From positions 1,116,001 through 1,180,000 of the forward strand of contig CBDAQK010000006.1 of assembly GCA_965199005.1 (NCBI GenBank): 64,000 bases of DNA. The letters run 5' to 3'. The notes beneath the pieces were generated by a model. That model had not been told where the DNA came from. It was given only the letters and a program-made list of their open reading frames with translations, and made no database searches. This DNA is from LMUY01 sp965199005 (lineage in GTDB: Bacteria; Pseudomonadota; Alphaproteobacteria; Acetobacterales; Acetobacteraceae). Numbering within the stretch: the first letter of the stretch is position 1; each line of letters begins with the position of its first letter. Position numbers and translations under genes: made by a program. This document shows positions 19,193-27,968 of this stretch, one piece after another.

Positions 19193-20494
19193 TTATTCCG
19201 CCGGTATGGCCCTCGTATCGGGGCTCTCTTCCAGCTTCGCATCATGCCGGAATGCCAACACGATCCCCATCGCGATGAAGCCGCAGACCGCAAGGCACCA
19301 CAGGCCGCCAGCATAACTTCCGGTCTGGTCCTTGATGTATCCCATCGCGTAAGGGCCGAAGAAGCCAGACAGGTTGCCGATGGAATTGACCACCGCTATG
19401 CCACCTGCACATGCCGGGCCTGACAAATAGGCGGTCGGCAATGTCCAGATCACGGGCAGCGAGGCGAAGATGCCAAAGCCTGCAACGGTGAATGCCAGCA
19501 TTTTTAGATACGGATCATCCAACAGCGTGGACGCGCCGAGGCCCGCACCGGCGATGAAAAGCGCAAATGCCGCATGGCCCTTGCGCTCCTTCTTCCGGTC
19601 TGACCGCTGGCCCCACAGCACCATGCCGACCGTCCCCACGATATAGGGAAGCGCCGTCACGAACCCGGTTTGCAAATTGGTGAGCCCGAACCCCTTAACA
19701 ATCGTCGGAAGGAAGAAGCTGAAGCCGTAATTGCACGCGACAGCGCCAAAATACACCAGCGACACCGCCAGCACGCGGCCATCGGTCAAGGCCTGCATGA
19801 CGCTGTACTGGCGCTGCGTTTCGCGCTGCTTGCGCTCCATCCCCAACCGGGTCATCAGCCATTGCCGCTCATCCGCTTGGAGCCAAGTGGCATCGGCCGG
19901 CGTATCCGTCAGGTAGAACAGCACCACGACCGCCAACACCAGGGCAGGCACCGCTTCCAGGATGTAGAGCCACTGCCAGCCATGCAGGCCCATCCAGCCG
20001 TCCAGCCCCAGCAAAGCGCCCGAGACCGGGGCGCCGATGACCGACGACAATGGGATGGCGGCCATGAAGAGGCCGATGATCCGGGCCCGGTCCTTGGCTG
20101 GAAACCATAAGGTGAGGAAGAAGATGATGCCGGGAAAGAACCCGGCTTCGGCAAAGCCAAGCAGAATCCGGACGATGTAGAAGCTGGTTTCGCCCCCGAT
20201 GAACGCCATCGCGCCGGACAGGATGCCCCAGGTGAACATGATCCGCGCAATCCACTTCCGGGCGCCGAACCGCTCGAGGAAGAGGTTCGAGGGCACCTCG
20301 AAAACGAAGTACGCGAGGAAGAACACCCCGGCGCCAAGCCCAAACGCCGTCGCGGTCAGGCCGAGATCCTTGCTCATGGTCAGGTTGGCAAAGCCGACAT
20401 TGACCCGATCCAGGTATGCTACGAAGTAACAAAGCACCAGAAATGGTACCAGCCGCATCGTCACCCGGCGTATCGTTCGACTCTCTAAATCCAT
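19193..20494 (-). CDS. MFS transporter, anion:cation symporter (ACS) type
   Basis: A 433-residue protein with about twelve hydrophobic segments. The ACS-family signature LVPFLVLCYFVAYLDRVNVGFA is near 15-38 and the loop LERFGARKWIARIMFTWG near 73-90. Relatives import organic anions such as phthalate, tartrate or aromatic acids with protons. No catabolic genes flank it, so the substrate cannot be inferred. It converges with the SDR gene and is divergent from a small lipoprotein gene (163-bp gap). Confidence 0.85.
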   Translation of the reverse strand: MDLESRTIRRVTMRLVPFLVLCYFVAYLDRVNVGFANLTMSKDLGLTATAFGLGAGVFFLAYFVFEVPSNLFLERFGARKWIARIMFTWGILSGAMAFIGGETSFYIVRILLGFAEAGFFPGIIFFLTLWFPAKDRARIIGLFMAAIPLSSVIGAPVSGALLGLDGWMGLHGWQWLYILEAVPALVLAVVVLFYLTDTPADATWLQADERQWLMTRLGMERKQRETQRQYSVMQALTDGRVLAVSLVYFGAVACNYGFSFFLPTIVKGFGLTNLQTGFVTALPYIVGTVGMVLWGQRSDRKKERKGHAAFALFIAGAGLGASTLLDDPYLKMLAFTVAGFGIFASLPVIWTLPTAYLSGPACAGGIAVVNSIGNLSGFFGPYAMGYIKDQTGSYAGGLWCLAVCGFIAMGIVLAFRHDAKLEESPDTRAIPAE

Positions 20495-20657
20495 TTGAAC
20501 GCCCCCGCATCCGGCCGCATTGCGGCGGCCCGTTATGGGCGGAACTCTGGCGAAGACTGGCGCGGCTGGGAAGACTCATTCTGAGCGGCACAGAGCCGGA
20601 CGCAAACCGCTGACGATGAGCCGCGTTCGTTCCCCAAGAACGAGGGAGTACAATCGA

Positions 20658-20870
20658 ATGACATTATCGCGTTGGTTCGCCGTAAGCCTCGTGCTGGGCG
20701 TCGCCGGCTGCAATGGCGCTGCATCACCCACGGCCGTTGGCGCACGGGTCGGTCATTCCCTCGACACCGCAAGCGTGACGACTGGCGATGCAGTTGGCCA
20801 CGCCGGGTATGTGACGGGAAGTGCTCTGGAACGGGCCGGCAACAGCGTCGCACGGGCGACCTCACCCTGA
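20658..20870 (+). CDS. Small putative lipoprotein
   Basis: A 70-residue frame beginning MTLSRWFAVSLVLGVAGCNG: a short signal peptide ending in an LGVAGC lipobox, so Cys 18 would be lipidated. A GAGGGAG ribosome-binding site lies at 20642-20648. The mature part is Gly/Ala/Thr-rich with repeated GHxxDTAS/GHAGYVTGSA-like turns and has no recognised domain. It lies between the divergent MFS gene and the convergent der gene. Confidence 0.6.
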   Translation: MTLSRWFAVSLVLGVAGCNGAASPTAVGARVGHSLDTASVTTGDAVGHAGYVTGSALERAGNSVARATSP

Positions 20871-20891
20871 CGACCTGGCGCGGGTTGAGGG

Positions 20892-22220
20892 TTACTCGTC
20901 GGCGTAGGGGTTCTTCGTGCCGCGGAACTGCAGGCGGATGGGCGTTCCCGGAAGGTTGAAAGTGTCCCGCAACCCATTGACCAAATAGCGCCGGTAGTCC
21001 TCGGGCGTCTGTTCCGCGCGGGTGCCGAAAATGATGAAGGTCGGCGGGCGCGCCTTGGGTTGGGTCGTGTACCGCAGCTTCAGCCGCCGGCCATCCACCA
21101 AGGGCGCCGCATGACGCTCCAGCGCCACCTCGAACCACCGGTTCAGTTCGCCGGTTGGAACGCGCGTGTTCCATATCGCGTGCGCCTGGCGAATGGTGGG
21201 CAGCAACTTGTCCACCCCTGCCCCAGTCATCGCCGACAGGGTTACGACGGGGATGCCCTTCATTTGGGCCAAGCTGGTCTCCAGCCGGTCACTCACGGCT
21301 TTGCGCGCGGCATTGCGATCCGGCACGGCATCCCACTTGTTCAGTGCCAGCACACAGCCGCGGCCCTCGCGCTCGATCAGGCGGGCGATCTGCAAATCCT
21401 GCTCGTGTAGGCCCTCGACCGCATCGACGCAAAGCACGACGATCTCCGCCATCTTCAACGCCTCGATGGTCGCCGAACTGCTCATCTTTTCCAACCCGGC
21501 CTCGACCCGGGCCTTCTTACGCAGACCCGCTGTGTCGACCAGTTCGATCGGGCCCTCGGCATCGGTAAAGCGCACCGCCACCGCGTCGCGGGTCAGCCCT
21601 GGTTCCGGACCGGTGATCATCCGCTCCTCCCCCAGCAGACGGTTCAGCAGCGTCGACTTGCCTGCATTCGGCCGGCCGACCACGGCGAGACGGAGCGGAC
21701 GGTTGAGCGCGTCCTCCTCCTGCGCCTCGGGCAGGCGGTCGGCGATTTCCCCCATCAGATTTGCCAGGCCCTCGCCATGCTCGGCGGACACGGCCAGCGG
21801 CTCGCCCAACCCCAGGCTGAACGCGTCGAGGGCGGCCTGGGCACCCCCTTTGCCCTCAGCCTTGTTCGCCACCAGGAGCACCGGGCGGCCCTGCCGGCGC
21901 AACCAGGCAGCGAAATGGCTGTCGGCGGGCGTGATGCCGGAGCGCGCATCTACGACGAACACCACTAAATCCGCCGTGGCAACCGCTGCCTCCGAACTTG
22001 CCCGCATGCGGCCGAACAGGGTCTCGGGTGCGCTTTCCTCCAGCCCGGCCGTATCGACCAGGCGCACCATGCGGCCACGCAACTGCGCCGTCGCGTCCTT
22101 GCGATCCCGCGTCACGCCGGGCGTGTCGGCCACCAGCGCAAACCGGCGGCCTGCCAGGCGGTTGAACAACGTGCTCTTCCCGACATTCGGCCGCCCAGCG
22201 ATCACGACGACCGGCAACAT
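20892..22220 (-). CDS. der: Ribosome-assembly GTPase Der (EngA)
   Basis: Der is a double-GTPase needed for 50S subunit maturation. In 442 residues there are two G domains, each with a P-loop: GRPNVGKS at about 9-16 and GRPNAGKS near 184-191. Switch and NKxD motifs (NKAEG near 118; LNKWDAVPD near 293) and a C-terminal KH-like domain ending ADE are present. The start MLPVVVIAGRPNVGKS leaves no room for an earlier codon. It lies 3 bp after bamB in the conserved yfgM-bamB-der order. Confidence 0.95.
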   Translation of the reverse strand: MLPVVVIAGRPNVGKSTLFNRLAGRRFALVADTPGVTRDRKDATAQLRGRMVRLVDTAGLEESAPETLFGRMRASSEAAVATADLVVFVVDARSGITPADSHFAAWLRRQGRPVLLVANKAEGKGGAQAALDAFSLGLGEPLAVSAEHGEGLANLMGEIADRLPEAQEEDALNRPLRLAVVGRPNAGKSTLLNRLLGEERMITGPEPGLTRDAVAVRFTDAEGPIELVDTAGLRKKARVEAGLEKMSSSATIEALKMAEIVVLCVDAVEGLHEQDLQIARLIEREGRGCVLALNKWDAVPDRNAARKAVSDRLETSLAQMKGIPVVTLSAMTGAGVDKLLPTIRQAHAIWNTRVPTGELNRWFEVALERHAAPLVDGRRLKLRYTTQPKARPPTFIIFGTRAEQTPEDYRRYLVNGLRDTFNLPGTPIRLQFRGTKNPYADE

Positions 22221-22223
22221 TGG

Positions 22224-23567
22224 CTAGCCGAACGCGATGATGGAGGAATCGTCGGTGACGACGAACATCTTGCCACCCGCCGCCACCAGGTTCACCGACA
22301 CGGCATCCGGCAAATTCATCTGACCAAGCACTTCACCGGTTTGCGGGTTCACCGCCGTCAGCCGCTCCGTCGAACCCGCCAAATACAGGTGGCCACTGCC
22401 GAGCAGCGGGCCGGTCCAATAAATTGGATCGCGCGACCGCGCCACGTCCTCATACCGCGCCAACTGCGTCAGCCAGCGGATGCGGCCTTCGGCACGGCTG
22501 AGGCACGCAAGCTGCTGATCCACCGTCAGCACGAAGATCCAGTCGCCTGTGACGCAGGGAGTGTTCTGGCCCGACGCTTCGCGCTCCCAGATGCGGCGGC
22601 CCGACCGCAGGTCGATGGCAACGAACAATCCGCCGACGCCGATGGCGAACACCACACTGTCGACGATGACCGGGAGGGCGCGGATGGCAGACAAGTCGGA
22701 GAGGCTGGCGCGGCCCCTGCCCCCGGCCAAATTGTCGCTCCAGGCCAGGGTGCCGGTGTCCGCCCGCAGCGCGACCAGGTCGCCGGACCCAAATCCGGCC
22801 ACGACCAAGCCATCCGAAAAGGCTGGTGCCGGTTCGCCCAGCACGATGGTGGCCGCGGCACTCGCCTGATAGCTCCAAATCTGCTTACCGTCGCTGGTCG
22901 AAAGCGCCAGCAGCCGCTCGTCGATCGTGGACAGGAAAAGCTGCCCCTCCACCACCGTCGGCGCCGAGCGGGCCGGCACACCGATGGAGGCGCGCCATTT
23001 GATCTTTCCATTGCTGACATCCAGGGCCAACGCCTCGCCACGGCCCGTCGTCGCATAGAGCGTGCCGCCTGCCACCGCGATGCCGCCGCCGACATTGGTG
23101 CTGCGGTCTTTTTCACCCTGGGTGTCAGTGTTCCAGTGCCGCGATCCCGTGGCTGCGTCGAAGGCCGAGACGCTGCCGTCCGAATCCATGGTGAAAACCA
23201 CCCCGCCGGCGATGACAGGGGTCGCCGTGATCTTCTGCCGGTAGCCTCCGCCCTCGCCGATCGACCTGCGCCAGACGCGCTGCATTTCGCCCACGGCGAC
23301 ATTGCCCACGACATGCGCCGGGTTGCCGCCCGCCTGTGCCCAGTCCGCATTCAGCACCGGGGCCGGCAGGGCGACCGTGCGGTGGTCAGTCGGGTCCGCC
23401 ACCATTCCCCGCGCGGTCACCATGACGGCTTCACGGCGGCCCGGAAGCGGGGTTTTGGTAGATTCGAACAAATCATCCAAATAGCTGCACCCCGGCAAAG
23501 CGGCAGCCGAGGCCAGCGAGGCGGTGCGTAATAGTGAGCGGCGGCTGAAACCCGGCGACCGACTCAT
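22224..23567 (-). CDS. bamB: Outer-membrane assembly lipoprotein BamB (PQQ-like beta-propeller)
   Basis: BamB is a lipoprotein subunit of the Bam complex that inserts beta-barrel proteins into the outer membrane. The 447-residue protein starts with RRSLLRTASLASAAALPGC, an export signal with twin Arg and a lipobox ending at Cys 27. Repeated propeller blades follow (for example VVFTMDSDGSVSAFDAATGSRHW and LFLSTIDERLLALSTSDGKQIW). It overlaps the upstream YfgM-like gene by 4 bp and is followed by der, as in many proteobacteria. Confidence 0.9.
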   Translation of the reverse strand: MSRSPGFSRRSLLRTASLASAAALPGCSYLDDLFESTKTPLPGRREAVMVTARGMVADPTDHRTVALPAPVLNADWAQAGGNPAHVVGNVAVGEMQRVWRRSIGEGGGYRQKITATPVIAGGVVFTMDSDGSVSAFDAATGSRHWNTDTQGEKDRSTNVGGGIAVAGGTLYATTGRGEALALDVSNGKIKWRASIGVPARSAPTVVEGQLFLSTIDERLLALSTSDGKQIWSYQASAAATIVLGEPAPAFSDGLVVAGFGSGDLVALRADTGTLAWSDNLAGGRGRASLSDLSAIRALPVIVDSVVFAIGVGGLFVAIDLRSGRRIWEREASGQNTPCVTGDWIFVLTVDQQLACLSRAEGRIRWLTQLARYEDVARSRDPIYWTGPLLGSGHLYLAGSTERLTAVNPQTGEVLGQMNLPDAVSVNLVAAGGKMFVVTDDSSIIAFG

Positions 23568-24232
23568 CCCTTGGCCTCCACGGGCGCACCCAGCGCGACC
23601 AGAAGCTCGCTGGCGCGCAGGCGCAAACCGTCCGCTGCCAAGGGGTCGGTCAGCAGGCCACGGAGCAGGCGCGTGGCTTTCTCCTTGTCATCCTGCCGGA
23701 GAGCGGCCAACGCGTCGACTTCTTGCGCCAAGGGGCGCCAGGGGTTGGTCGCCGTCTCCAGCTTGGCGGTGCGTGCGGCGATGGCGGCCAGATCACCGAC
23801 GTCGACCGAATGCTGCGCCCATAGCAGGCTTGCCATGTCGCGCAGCAAGACATCCTCCCCGTTGATGCTGACCTGGTTCCACAGGGCAAGGGCTGCCGCC
23901 GTATCGCCCGCGTTCCAGCGCAACGCTGCCTCCTGCAATTGCGCGAGCGTGCGGTAGCCGGCGGGCCCTGCGGCGGCAATCTTGGCAAACGCCTCCGGGT
24001 CGGTGGCTTGGCCGGGCGTGGCGCCCGGCGCCAATACGCCCGAGGCGGCGAGGTAGGGGCCGGCCTGCGCCGCGGCTAGGCGGCTCTGCTGCCAGACCCA
24101 TCCTTGCCAGCCGCCAACCCCAGCCAGCACCAGAACAAACACACCGGCGGCAATGAAGCCGTAGCGCTTGCCCAACGCACGGGCGCGCTCGGCCCGAAAG
24201 TCTTCATTCACTTCGTCGAATATGTCAGCCAC
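23564..24232 (-). CDS. YfgM-like tetratricopeptide membrane protein
   Basis: The 222-residue protein starts MADIFDEVNEDFRAERARAL. A single membrane helix follows at about 26-47 (FIAAGVFVLVLAGVGGWQGWVW), then a soluble Ala-rich helical domain with TPR-like repeats. This matches YfgM/DUF2133 proteins, ancillary to the Sec translocon and periplasmic chaperones. It is the first gene of the yfgM-bamB-der operon, overlapping bamB by 4 bp. Confidence 0.82.
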   Translation of the reverse strand: MADIFDEVNEDFRAERARALGKRYGFIAAGVFVLVLAGVGGWQGWVWQQSRLAAAQAGPYLAASGVLAPGATPGQATDPEAFAKIAAAGPAGYRTLAQLQEAALRWNAGDTAAALALWNQVSINGEDVLLRDMASLLWAQHSVDVGDLAAIAARTAKLETATNPWRPLAQEVDALAALRQDDKEKATRLLRGLLTDPLAADGLRLRASELLVALGAPVEAKG

Positions 24233-24318
24233 GCTTATAAAACCCTTGAACCCGGCGCGGGACCATAGCGGCCACCCCCCGTCCGGGAAACCCTGTGTTC
24301 ATCCGATCGTGGTCCACT

Positions 24319-24726
24319 ATGGCCATGACCCAGCCCATCCGCAGCCTGCTCGCCCTCACATGCCTCGTCCTCGTCGCTGGCCCATTGGGCGGCTGCGTCG
24401 CCGCGGCGGCGGTGGCCGGGGCGGATGCGGCGACCGTTTCCATCTTCGGCCGTGACATGGTGGATATCGGCGTATCCGCCGTCACGGGGCGGGATTGCTC
24501 CATTGTGCGGCTCGACCGGCGGCAGGATTACTGCGCGCCGCGCGAGCATATCCCTCTTACGGACCCCTATTGCAGCAGAACGCTCGCGGACGTCCAGTGC
24601 TGGTCGAACCCGGAGGCGTTCGTCGTGCCGCCGCACGACATCGTGGACACACCGGTCACCACCAAAGAGCAACAGCGGCAGATCACGTCGCGCTGGCCGA
24701 AATCGCTGAATATCTCATCGGACTGA
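24319..24726 (+). CDS. Hypothetical lipoprotein
   Basis: A roughly 135-residue protein with MAMTQPIRSLLALTCLVLVA, then GPLGGC as a likely lipobox (Cys near 26). The mature part has several Cys residues (in RDCSIVRL, DYCAPRE, PYCSRT, VQCWSN) that could form disulfides in the periplasm. I do not recognise a domain. Starts at 24295 (GTG), 24319 and 24325 are all possible with no strong ribosome-binding site. It is divergent from yfgM and convergent with the dihydroorotase gene. Confidence 0.6.
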   Translation: MAMTQPIRSLLALTCLVLVAGPLGGCVAAAAVAGADAATVSIFGRDMVDIGVSAVTGRDCSIVRLDRRQDYCAPREHIPLTDPYCSRTLADVQCWSNPEAFVVPPHDIVDTPVTTKEQQRQITSRWPKSLNISSD

Positions 24727-24766
24727 CGGCTAATACGTTGACGAAGCCGCCGCGTCGGATCCAGCT

Positions 24767-26080
24767 CTAGCGAAATTTGACCAGGCGGCCGCTGGGGGTG
24801 CCCAGCACTTCGTCGTCTCGCATCACCACGTGGCCGCGAATAATCGTCGCGACGGGCCAACCGGTCACGTCCATGCCGTCGAACGGGGTCCAGCCACAGG
24901 GAGTGACGATCCAGTCATTCCGGATCGTACGGCGCCGCTTCAGGTCGACGAGAGTGAAATCGGCGTCGTAGCCAGCGGCCAGACGCCCCTTGCCGACGGC
25001 ACCATAGACCCGCGCGGGACCGGCGCACATCAAGTCCACCATCCGCGCCAAAGTCAGGCGGCCGGCAGCGACATGGTCCAGCATGATGGGCACCAGGGTC
25101 TGCACGCCGGTCAGGCCAGCCGGGACTTCGGGCCAGGGTTTCAGTTTTGCCGCGTGGGGGTGGGGCGCGTGGTCGCTGCCGATGGTGTCGGCCGTGCCGT
25201 CCCGCACCGCGGCCCAGGCTGCCTCCCAATGCTCCTTGCCGCGGATGGGAGGGTTCATCACCCCGAACCCGCCAAGCCGGTCATACACGTCCGGCGCCCA
25301 TTGGGTCAGGTGGTTGACCAGCAACTCGACGGTGGCGACGTCGCGGTAGCCGCGCAGAAAGTCCAGTTCGGACGCGGTGGAGACGTGCAGGATATGGGCG
25401 GGCCGCCCCGTCTTCCGCGCCAGCGCCATCAGCCGCTGGGTGCCGAGCAGGGCGCACTCCTCGTCCCGCCACTCCATGTGGCTGCTATACGGCATGCCGG
25501 AATGAAACAGCGGCTTGCGGGCCCGCAGGCGATATTCGTCTTCGCTGTGATAGGCGACGGGCCGCCGGCCGGACCGCATCACCGCCTCCAGGCTCGGATC
25601 GTCCTCGATCAGCAGGTCGCCAGTTGAACTGCCGGCGAATACTTTCACCGCGCACACGCCAGGCAGCGTTTCCAGTGTGGCAAGTTCCAGGGTGTTGGGC
25701 TTGGTGGCGCCGACATAGAGGCCCATGTCGCACCAGCTTACCGCCTCGACATAGCTTTGCTTCCACGCCACCCGCTCGGCATCGATGATGGCGGGGGTGG
25801 TGTTCGGCATGTCGAACACGGCCGTCAACCCGCCGAGAATGGCCGCCTTGGTGCCGGTGGGAATGGTTTCGATGGCGGGGTCGCCGGGGTCGCGCAAATG
25901 GACGTGCGGGTCGATCAAGCCTGGCAGCACGTGCAGGCCGGCGGCGTCGATCACCTCGCCGGCGGTTCCGCCCGCGCCGATCGCTGCAATCCGGCCGCCG
26001 CGCACGCCGATATCGGCAACTGCCTCTCCCCAGGGCAGCAGGGCGGTGCCGTTTTGGATCAGGAGGTCGAAATGAGGCAT
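24767..26080 (-). CDS. Dihydroorotase-type cyclic amidohydrolase
   Basis: A 437-residue amidohydrolase with the metal motif GLIDPHVHLRDPG near 54-66. Lys in AVKVFAGSS near 152 is expected to be carboxylated and bridge two metals. HSED near 177, HILHVSTA near 229 and GSDHAPHPH near 298 supply further ligands. Dihydroorotases cyclise carbamoyl-aspartate for pyrimidine synthesis. Closely related allantoinases or hydantoinases look similar, so the exact substrate is not certain. The downstream gene on the same strand order is a tam-like methyltransferase 3 bp away. Confidence 0.82.
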   Translation of the reverse strand: MPHFDLLIQNGTALLPWGEAVADIGVRGGRIAAIGAGGTAGEVIDAAGLHVLPGLIDPHVHLRDPGDPAIETIPTGTKAAILGGLTAVFDMPNTTPAIIDAERVAWKQSYVEAVSWCDMGLYVGATKPNTLELATLETLPGVCAVKVFAGSSTGDLLIEDDPSLEAVMRSGRRPVAYHSEDEYRLRARKPLFHSGMPYSSHMEWRDEECALLGTQRLMALARKTGRPAHILHVSTASELDFLRGYRDVATVELLVNHLTQWAPDVYDRLGGFGVMNPPIRGKEHWEAAWAAVRDGTADTIGSDHAPHPHAAKLKPWPEVPAGLTGVQTLVPIMLDHVAAGRLTLARMVDLMCAGPARVYGAVGKGRLAAGYDADFTLVDLKRRRTIRNDWIVTPCGWTPFDGMDVTGWPVATIIRGHVVMRDDEVLGTPSGRLVKFR

Positions 26081-26083
26081 TGA

Positions 26084-26860
26084 TTACGCCTTGATGCCGA
26101 CGAAGAAGAGGCGGGGGAACAGCAACAGGCGCTTGCCATCGGCCCGAACGGGGTAGTTTTCGGCCAGAGCGGCTTCATACTGCTGCAAATAGGCAGGACG
26201 ATGCTCATCCGGCAGCGCCCTGAGAAAAGGCTGCAACCCGGTTGCCCTCACCCATTCCACGATGTCGGCGGGCGACCCCATCGGGTGGTGGTAGACGGTG
26301 CGCCATACCTCCGCCTCGCCGCCCATCTGCACCAACATGTCGTAGTACTCGGCAGGTGGCAGCACGCCCAGCCGCTCTCCTGCCGCGCCCATCGCCGATG
26401 CCCATGGCCCAGCCCGGGCGACGTCGCGCATCAGCCGATGGGATGGCTCGTCGCGATTATCCGGCACCTGCACGGCGAGCACGCCGCCGGGCGCGAGCAG
26501 GCCGAACAGCCGGGGTATCAGCGTGGCATGATCTGGCACCCATTGCAGCGCAGCATTGGCGTAGATCAGGTCCGGCGGCGTCTTGGGCGTCCATGTGCCG
26601 ATGTCCCCGTGCTCGAACTGGCAGGCCGGCAGGCGTTCGCGAGCATTGACCAACATCGCGTCGGAGGTATCGACGCCGATGATGTCAGCCCCGGGAAATC
26701 GCTGTGCCAGCAACTCGGTCGAATTGCCCGGACCGCAGCCGAGATCGACCACAAACCGTGGTGACGTCAACTCGACCCGCGCCAGCAGATCGCGCGCGGG
26801 TTGGGTGCGCTGGGTCTCGAAGCGCGTGTATAGCGCGGGGTTCCATGTATCAGCCGGCAT
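26084..26860 (-). CDS. tam: Trans-aconitate 2-methyltransferase-like SAM methyltransferase
   Basis: The 258-residue protein starts MPADTWNPALYTRFETQRTQPARDLLARV and has the SAM-binding FVVDLGCGPGNSTELLAQRFP near 36-56. IYANAALQWVPDH near 98 is characteristic of the Tam family, which methylates trans-aconitate to remove this inhibitor of aconitase. The YLQQYEAALAENYPVRADGKRLLLFPRLFFV ending also fits. It overlaps the upstream flavoprotein gene by 11 bp, so the pair is probably co-translated. Confidence 0.85.
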   Translation of the reverse strand: MPADTWNPALYTRFETQRTQPARDLLARVELTSPRFVVDLGCGPGNSTELLAQRFPGADIIGVDTSDAMLVNARERLPACQFEHGDIGTWTPKTPPDLIYANAALQWVPDHATLIPRLFGLLAPGGVLAVQVPDNRDEPSHRLMRDVARAGPWASAMGAAGERLGVLPPAEYYDMLVQMGGEAEVWRTVYHHPMGSPADIVEWVRATGLQPFLRALPDEHRPAYLQQYEAALAENYPVRADGKRLLLFPRLFFVGIKA

Positions 26861-27968
26861 GGGCGGTCTCCTCCAAACGGTCCAGCACCATGGCCCCGAT
26901 CGCCAGCGAGGCGGTCAGGCCGGGGCTTTCGATGCCGAACAGGTTCACCAGCCCCGGCACACCATGCACCGCAGGGCCAAGCACTGCGAAATCTGCCGCG
27001 GGCTCGCGCGGGCCGCTGATTTTCGGACGGATGCCGGCATAGCCGGGGACCAGGGCACCCTCCGGCAGACCGGGCCAATAACGCCGGATGGCGGCGTAGA
27101 ACCCGGCAGCCCGGCCGGGATCGACGTCGTACTCTTCCCGCTCGACCCACTCCACATCGGGGCCGAACCTGGCCTGGCCGCCGAGATCCAGCGTGAGGTG
27201 GACGCCGAGGCCGCCGGGCTCCGGCACCGGGTAGATCAGGTGGCGAAACGGGGCGCGGCCTGCGAGGCCGTAGTAGTTACCTTTACAAAGATAGGATTGC
27301 GGGATGGTCTGGGATGGAATGCCCACGATGCGGCGGGCCAAATCCGGCGCGCGCAGCCCAATTGCATTCACCAGCACCCGGCACTCCAGCTGCATCGGCT
27401 GTTCCCCGCCGACCTCCAACCGCATGCCATCCGGCAGCACCGCGCCGGATAGGACGGGGGCATGGAAGGCGACCATGCTGCCCGCCGATTCCAAATCTCC
27501 CTGATAGGCCAGCATCAGGGCGTGGCTGTCCACGATGCCGGTTTCAGGCGAGTGCAGCGCCGAATCCACGCGCAAGGCCGGCTCCATCGCGCGGGCGGCA
27601 TCGCCGGAGAGCAGGGTCAGCGCAACGCCATTGGCCGCCGCCTGGGCCTGGATGCCTTCCAGCTTGACCGTTTCGGCCGGATCGCTGGCGACGATCAACT
27701 TGCCGATCTTGCGCGCGGCCACACCATGCGCCGCACAATACTCGTAGAGCGCGATCCGCCCGGCGACGCAGAGCTTTGCCTTGAGGCTGCCGGTGGGGTA
27801 GTAGATGCCTCCGTGGATCACCTCGCTATTGCGCGAAGAGGTGACCGTCCCGATCCCACCTTCGGACTCCAGCACCAGCACCTCGCGCCCGGCGAGCGCC
27901 AGCGCCCGAGCCACGGCGAGGCCGACCACGCCAGCCCCCAAAACAACCGAGTCCACCCGTTCGATCAT
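26850..27968 (-). CDS. FAD-dependent oxidoreductase, L-2-hydroxyglutarate dehydrogenase-like
   Basis: A 372-residue DAO-fold flavoprotein starting MIERVDSVVLGAGVVGLAVARALALAGREVLVLE, with the FAD GxGxxG at about 11-16. SSRNSEVIHGGIYYPTGSLKAKLC near 44-67 is the signature of the LhgO/L2HGDH group, which oxidises L-2-hydroxyglutarate. The open frame continues upstream for 60 codons of non-protein character. The ATG at 27968 has GGAGG 11 bp before it. This start codon overlaps the start of the divergent flavoprotein gene by 2 bp. Confidence 0.82.
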   Translation of the reverse strand: MIERVDSVVLGAGVVGLAVARALALAGREVLVLESEGGIGTVTSSRNSEVIHGGIYYPTGSLKAKLCVAGRIALYEYCAAHGVAARKIGKLIVASDPAETVKLEGIQAQAAANGVALTLLSGDAARAMEPALRVDSALHSPETGIVDSHALMLAYQGDLESAGSMVAFHAPVLSGAVLPDGMRLEVGGEQPMQLECRVLVNAIGLRAPDLARRIVGIPSQTIPQSYLCKGNYYGLAGRAPFRHLIYPVPEPGGLGVHLTLDLGGQARFGPDVEWVEREEYDVDPGRAAGFYAAIRRYWPGLPEGALVPGYAGIRPKISGPREPAADFAVLGPAVHGVPGLVNLFGIESPGLTASLAIGAMVLDRLEETAHAG